Part shown: in pieces, positions 5,624 to 7,020 of the stretch
Numbering within the stretch: position 1 is the stretch's first letter
How the letters are laid out: each line of letters starts with the position of its first letter
Notes under the pieces: model-generated
What the model was told of the DNA's origin: nothing
The model's input: only the letters and a program-made list of their open reading frames with translations
Databases searched by the model: none
Program-made: the position numbers and the translations under genes
Assembly (NCBI GenBank): GCA_934667465.1
Contig: CAKUMG010000291.1
Span: forward strand, 1-7,020
Length of the DNA: 7,020 nucleotides
DNA from: an uncultured Actinoplanes sp.
Lineage (GTDB): Bacteria; Actinomycetota; Actinomycetes; Mycobacteriales; Micromonosporaceae
Direction of reading: 5' to 3'

Positions 5624-5628
5624 CCGGC

Positions 5629-6276
5629 GTGGCGATCAGGGTGATGGTGGTGGACGACCACCCGATGTGGCGGGACGGGGTGGCGCGCGATCTCGCCGCC
5701 GCCGGGTACGAGATCGTCGCGACCGTGGGCGAGGGGCACCAGGCGGTCCGCATCGCGGGCGCGGCCCGGCCCGACGTGGTCGTGCTGGACCTGCAGCTGC
5801 CCGACATCTCGGGCGTCGAGGTGATCAGCGGGCTGCTCGCGGCGCTGCCCCAGGTCCGGGTGCTGATGCTGTCGGCGAGCGGCGAGCAGCAGAGCGTCCT
5901 GGACGCGGTCAAGGCGGGGGCCACGGGCTACCTGCTCAAGTCCGCCGGGCAGACCGATTTCCTGGACGCGGTGGCGCGTACGGCGGCGGGGGATCCGGTC
6001 TTCACCCCGGGGCTGGCCGGGCTGGTGCTGGGCGAGTTCCGCCGGATGGCGACGGAACCGGCGGCCGGCCAGGACCCGGACGCGCCGAAGTTGACCGAGC
6101 GCGAGACCGAGGTGCTGCGCCTGGTGGCCAAGGGCCTGTCGTACCGCCAGATCGCGGAACGCCTGGTCCTCAGCCACCGGACGGTGCAGAACCACGTGCA
6201 GAACACGCTGGGCAAGCTCCAGCTGCACAACCGCGTCGAGCTGACCCGCTACGCGATCGAGCAGGGGCTCGACTGA
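5629..6276 (+). CDS. macR: NarL/FixJ-family response regulator (MacR-like)
   Basis: This 215-residue protein is the likely phosphorylation partner of the kinase just upstream and a DNA-binding transcription regulator. The receiver domain (1-120) has the acidic pair D9/D10, phospho-acceptor D54 in VVVLDLQLP, switch S82 and K104 in GYLLKS. A linker (about 125-152) leads to a LuxR-type helix-turn-helix (153-212: LTERETEVLRLVAKGLS, YRQIAERLVLSHRTVQNHV). The GTG at 5629 has AGGGTGA five bases upstream. An alternative GTG at 5620 overlaps the kinase stop as GTGA and would add three residues; an ATG at 5644 would cut into the first strand. Either of the first two fits translational coupling. It converges on the DUF5709 gene with a 13-bp gap, in which only a weak 4-bp stem (GCCC-GGA-GGGC, 6279-6289) is visible. 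Confidence 0.93.
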   Translation: MAIRVMVVDDHPMWRDGVARDLAAAGYEIVATVGEGHQAVRIAGAARPDVVVLDLQLPDISGVEVISGLLAALPQVRVLMLSASGEQQSVLDAVKAGATGYLLKSAGQTDFLDAVARTAAGDPVFTPGLAGLVLGEFRRMATEPAAGQDPDAPKLTERETEVLRLVAKGLSYRQIAERLVLSHRTVQNHVQNTLGKLQLHNRVELTRYAIEQGLD

Positions 6277-6289
6277 TCGCCCGGAGGGC

Positions 6290-6847
6290 TCAGCGGTAGC
6301 GCGGGGCGTTGGTCTCGTGCATGGCGGCCTCCTCGGCGGAGGCGCCACCGCCCGCCGCGCCCGCGTCGTAGGCGACGCTGTCGGGCTCGTCATCGGTGCC
6401 GTAACCCTCGTCGGTCTCGACGATGCGGCCCACCGGGCGGGGGCTGTCGCCGTCGAGCTGGCCGTCGTCGTAGAGCGACACTGGCGAGTTGGGGTCCGAC
6501 GTCGGGCTCTGGCCCCACACGTCGGCGTCCAGCTGCCGCTGCTCCGGGTCGTCGACGGTCTCGTCGAACGGGTCGCGGCGCGGGGGCAGCGGGTCCTCGG
6601 CGCCGACGTCGGGCTGCTCCTGGCTCAGGCGGTAGTCGAGGGACTCGCCCGCGCGCTGCTCCTCGGCGGTGTCGCCGTACCGGTTCGAACCCCCCGGGCC
6701 GACACCCGCGAGCGCCGCCGGGTCGGGTCCGTCGGCGACGCGGCCACTGTCGACGTCGTCGTAGGCGGTGGAGTCGTCGTCGGCCGTGTCGGGCAGGCCG
6801 GACGCCTCGGGGTCGGAGACCGGGGTCGGGAAGTCGTCGTCTCGCAT
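6290..6847 (-). CDS. DUF5709 family acidic protein
   Basis: This 185-residue protein is rich in Asp, Glu, Gly and Pro, with no signal peptide or membrane helix, so it is probably cytoplasmic and partly disordered. I recognise it by EEQRAGESLDYRLSQEQPD (62-80) and by the C-terminal block from GRIVETDEG (140-148) to GGGASAEEAAMH (166-177), which are typical of DUF5709, an actinobacterial family of unknown function. I start it at ATG 6847 because family proteins begin near an acidic stretch like MRDDDFP and the codons upstream look non-coding. An in-frame GTG at 6889 would add 14 residues. No GGAGG precedes the ATG. TAGTGT (6855-6860) ends seven bases upstream and could be the -10 of a leaderless transcript. 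Confidence 0.85.
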   Translation of the reverse strand: MRDDDFPTPVSDPEASGLPDTADDDSTAYDDVDSGRVADGPDPAALAGVGPGGSNRYGDTAEEQRAGESLDYRLSQEQPDVGAEDPLPPRRDPFDETVDDPEQRQLDADVWGQSPTSDPNSPVSLYDDGQLDGDSPRPVGRIVETDEGYGTDDEPDSVAYDAGAAGGGASAEEAAMHETNAPRYR

Positions 6848-6857
6848 GTTCCGGACA

Positions 6858-7020
6858 CTACCCACGGGTGGGAGGTGCCATGCCTGCACTCGCCGGATCT
6901 CCGCCTGACGACCCGGGCTCGATGCCGTTGCCCCCGGTGTCCCTGCTCTTCCCGATGTCGCCGTTCGCCCCGGTGTCCCCGCTCTCCCCGATGTCGCCGT
7001 TCCTCCCGGTGGCTCCGCCG
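6858..7020 (-). CDS. Possible C-terminal end of a collagen-like protein (partial, enters from the right)
   Basis: An open minus-strand frame runs from the window edge to TAG 6858-6860. From 7016 it reads eight Gly-X-Y triplets in a row (GAT GRN GDI GES GDT GAN), continuing GDI GKS, then an imperfect RDT GGN GIE. The remaining tail has poorer third-position G+C. The polar X and Y residues are what bacterial collagen-like proteins show. Its stop is ten bases before the DUF5709 ATG. This reading excludes the plus-strand reading at 6880-7020, and third-position G+C cannot decide because the two frames share third positions. Confidence 0.3.
   Translation of the reverse strand, partial: GGATGRNGDIGESGDTGANGDIGKSRDTGGNGIEPGSSGGDPASAGMAPPTRG
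6880..7020 (+). CDS. Possible N-terminal start of a proline-rich protein (partial, runs off the right edge)
   Basis: ATG 6880 is preceded by GGGAGG four bases upstream, and the frame stays open for 47 codons to the window end. It begins MPALAGSPPDDPGSMP and then repeats Pro-X-X triplets such as PVSPLSPMSPF. It would be divergent from the DUF5709 gene. The composition is unusual for a real N-terminus, with no signal peptide. It is the mutually exclusive alternative to the collagen-like minus-strand reading. Confidence 0.3.
   Translation, partial: MPALAGSPPDDPGSMPLPPVSLLFPMSPFAPVSPLSPMSPFLPVAPP
6934..7020. repeat. 36-bp tandem repeat at the right edge
   Basis: Units begin CCGGTG at 6934, 6970 and 7006, exactly 36 bp apart. 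The first two match at most positions and share CCGATGTCGCCGTTC; the third is cut by the window edge, and a shorter diverged copy lies at about 6921-6933. The length is a multiple of three, so the repeat keeps the frame on either strand. Confidence 0.8.

Noticed and set aside
4411..5628. N-terminal extension of the response-regulator frame back to 4411
   Set aside because: It only reads the kinase gene in a wrong frame, giving Arg/Gly/Ala-rich sequence. The receiver domain starts at 5629.
6279..6289. GCCC-GGA-GGGC stem between the regulator and DUF5709 stops as terminator
   Set aside because: Four base pairs with a three-base loop are too weak to support a terminator call in this base composition.
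4972..6393. Minus-strand open frame of 473 codons across the two-component genes
   Set aside because: The plus strand here carries H-box, ATPase, receiver and LuxR motifs; the antisense product has no domain features.

Overview
The window is very G+C rich, with G or C at nearly every third codon position, and several starts are GTG. It carries an actinobacterial gene set: a GH46 chitosanase, secreted hydrolases with ricin-type or chitin-type binding modules, a MacS-type sensor kinase, an RsbW-like ATPase and a DUF5709 protein. I infer a soil actinomycete, most likely Micromonosporaceae (Actinoplanes-like). The family-level placement is an impression, not a computed result.

Layout. Positions 1-156 hold a 43-bp tandem repeat array that may continue left of the window. 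A 9-bp hairpin with a GNRA-type loop follows and abuts the ATG of a secreted CBM32-GH46 chitosanase (176-1411, +). A 14-bp stem (1434-1465) separates it from a convergent pair of secreted proteins on the minus strand: a GH16 endo-beta-1,3-glucanase with a CBM13 lectin domain (1476-2726) and, upstream of it, a paralogue (2833-3807). The paralogue keeps the GH16 fold signature but has lost both catalytic glutamates and has gained a proline-rich linker and a CBM5/12 chitin-binding module. The two minus-strand genes have matching ribosome-binding sites and similar promoter layouts (TTGACC, ten bases, GATCT).

Next comes a short HATPase (anti-sigma/RsbW-like) gene on the minus strand (3975 to about 4358). 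Its domain extends upstream of the first ordinary start codon. Divergent from it is a two-component pair: a MacS-type membrane histidine kinase (4487-5623) and a NarL/LuxR-type response regulator (5629-6276). A convergent acidic DUF5709 protein (6290-6847, -) follows. The window ends in a 36-bp repeat that reads as collagen-like Gly-X-Y on the minus strand or as a Pro-X-X repeat on the plus strand.

How the parts may work together. The three secreted proteins would bind or cut chitosan, beta-1,3-glucan and chitin, the main polymers of fungal cell walls. I infer a small fungal-wall attack locus in which the dead GH16 paralogue acts as a binding protein. The HATPase and the two-component system lie next door, but nothing in the sequence shows that they control the hydrolases. 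The best candidates for something undescribed are the catalytically dead GH16-CBM5/12 protein and the hairpin that buries the chitosanase ribosome-binding site.
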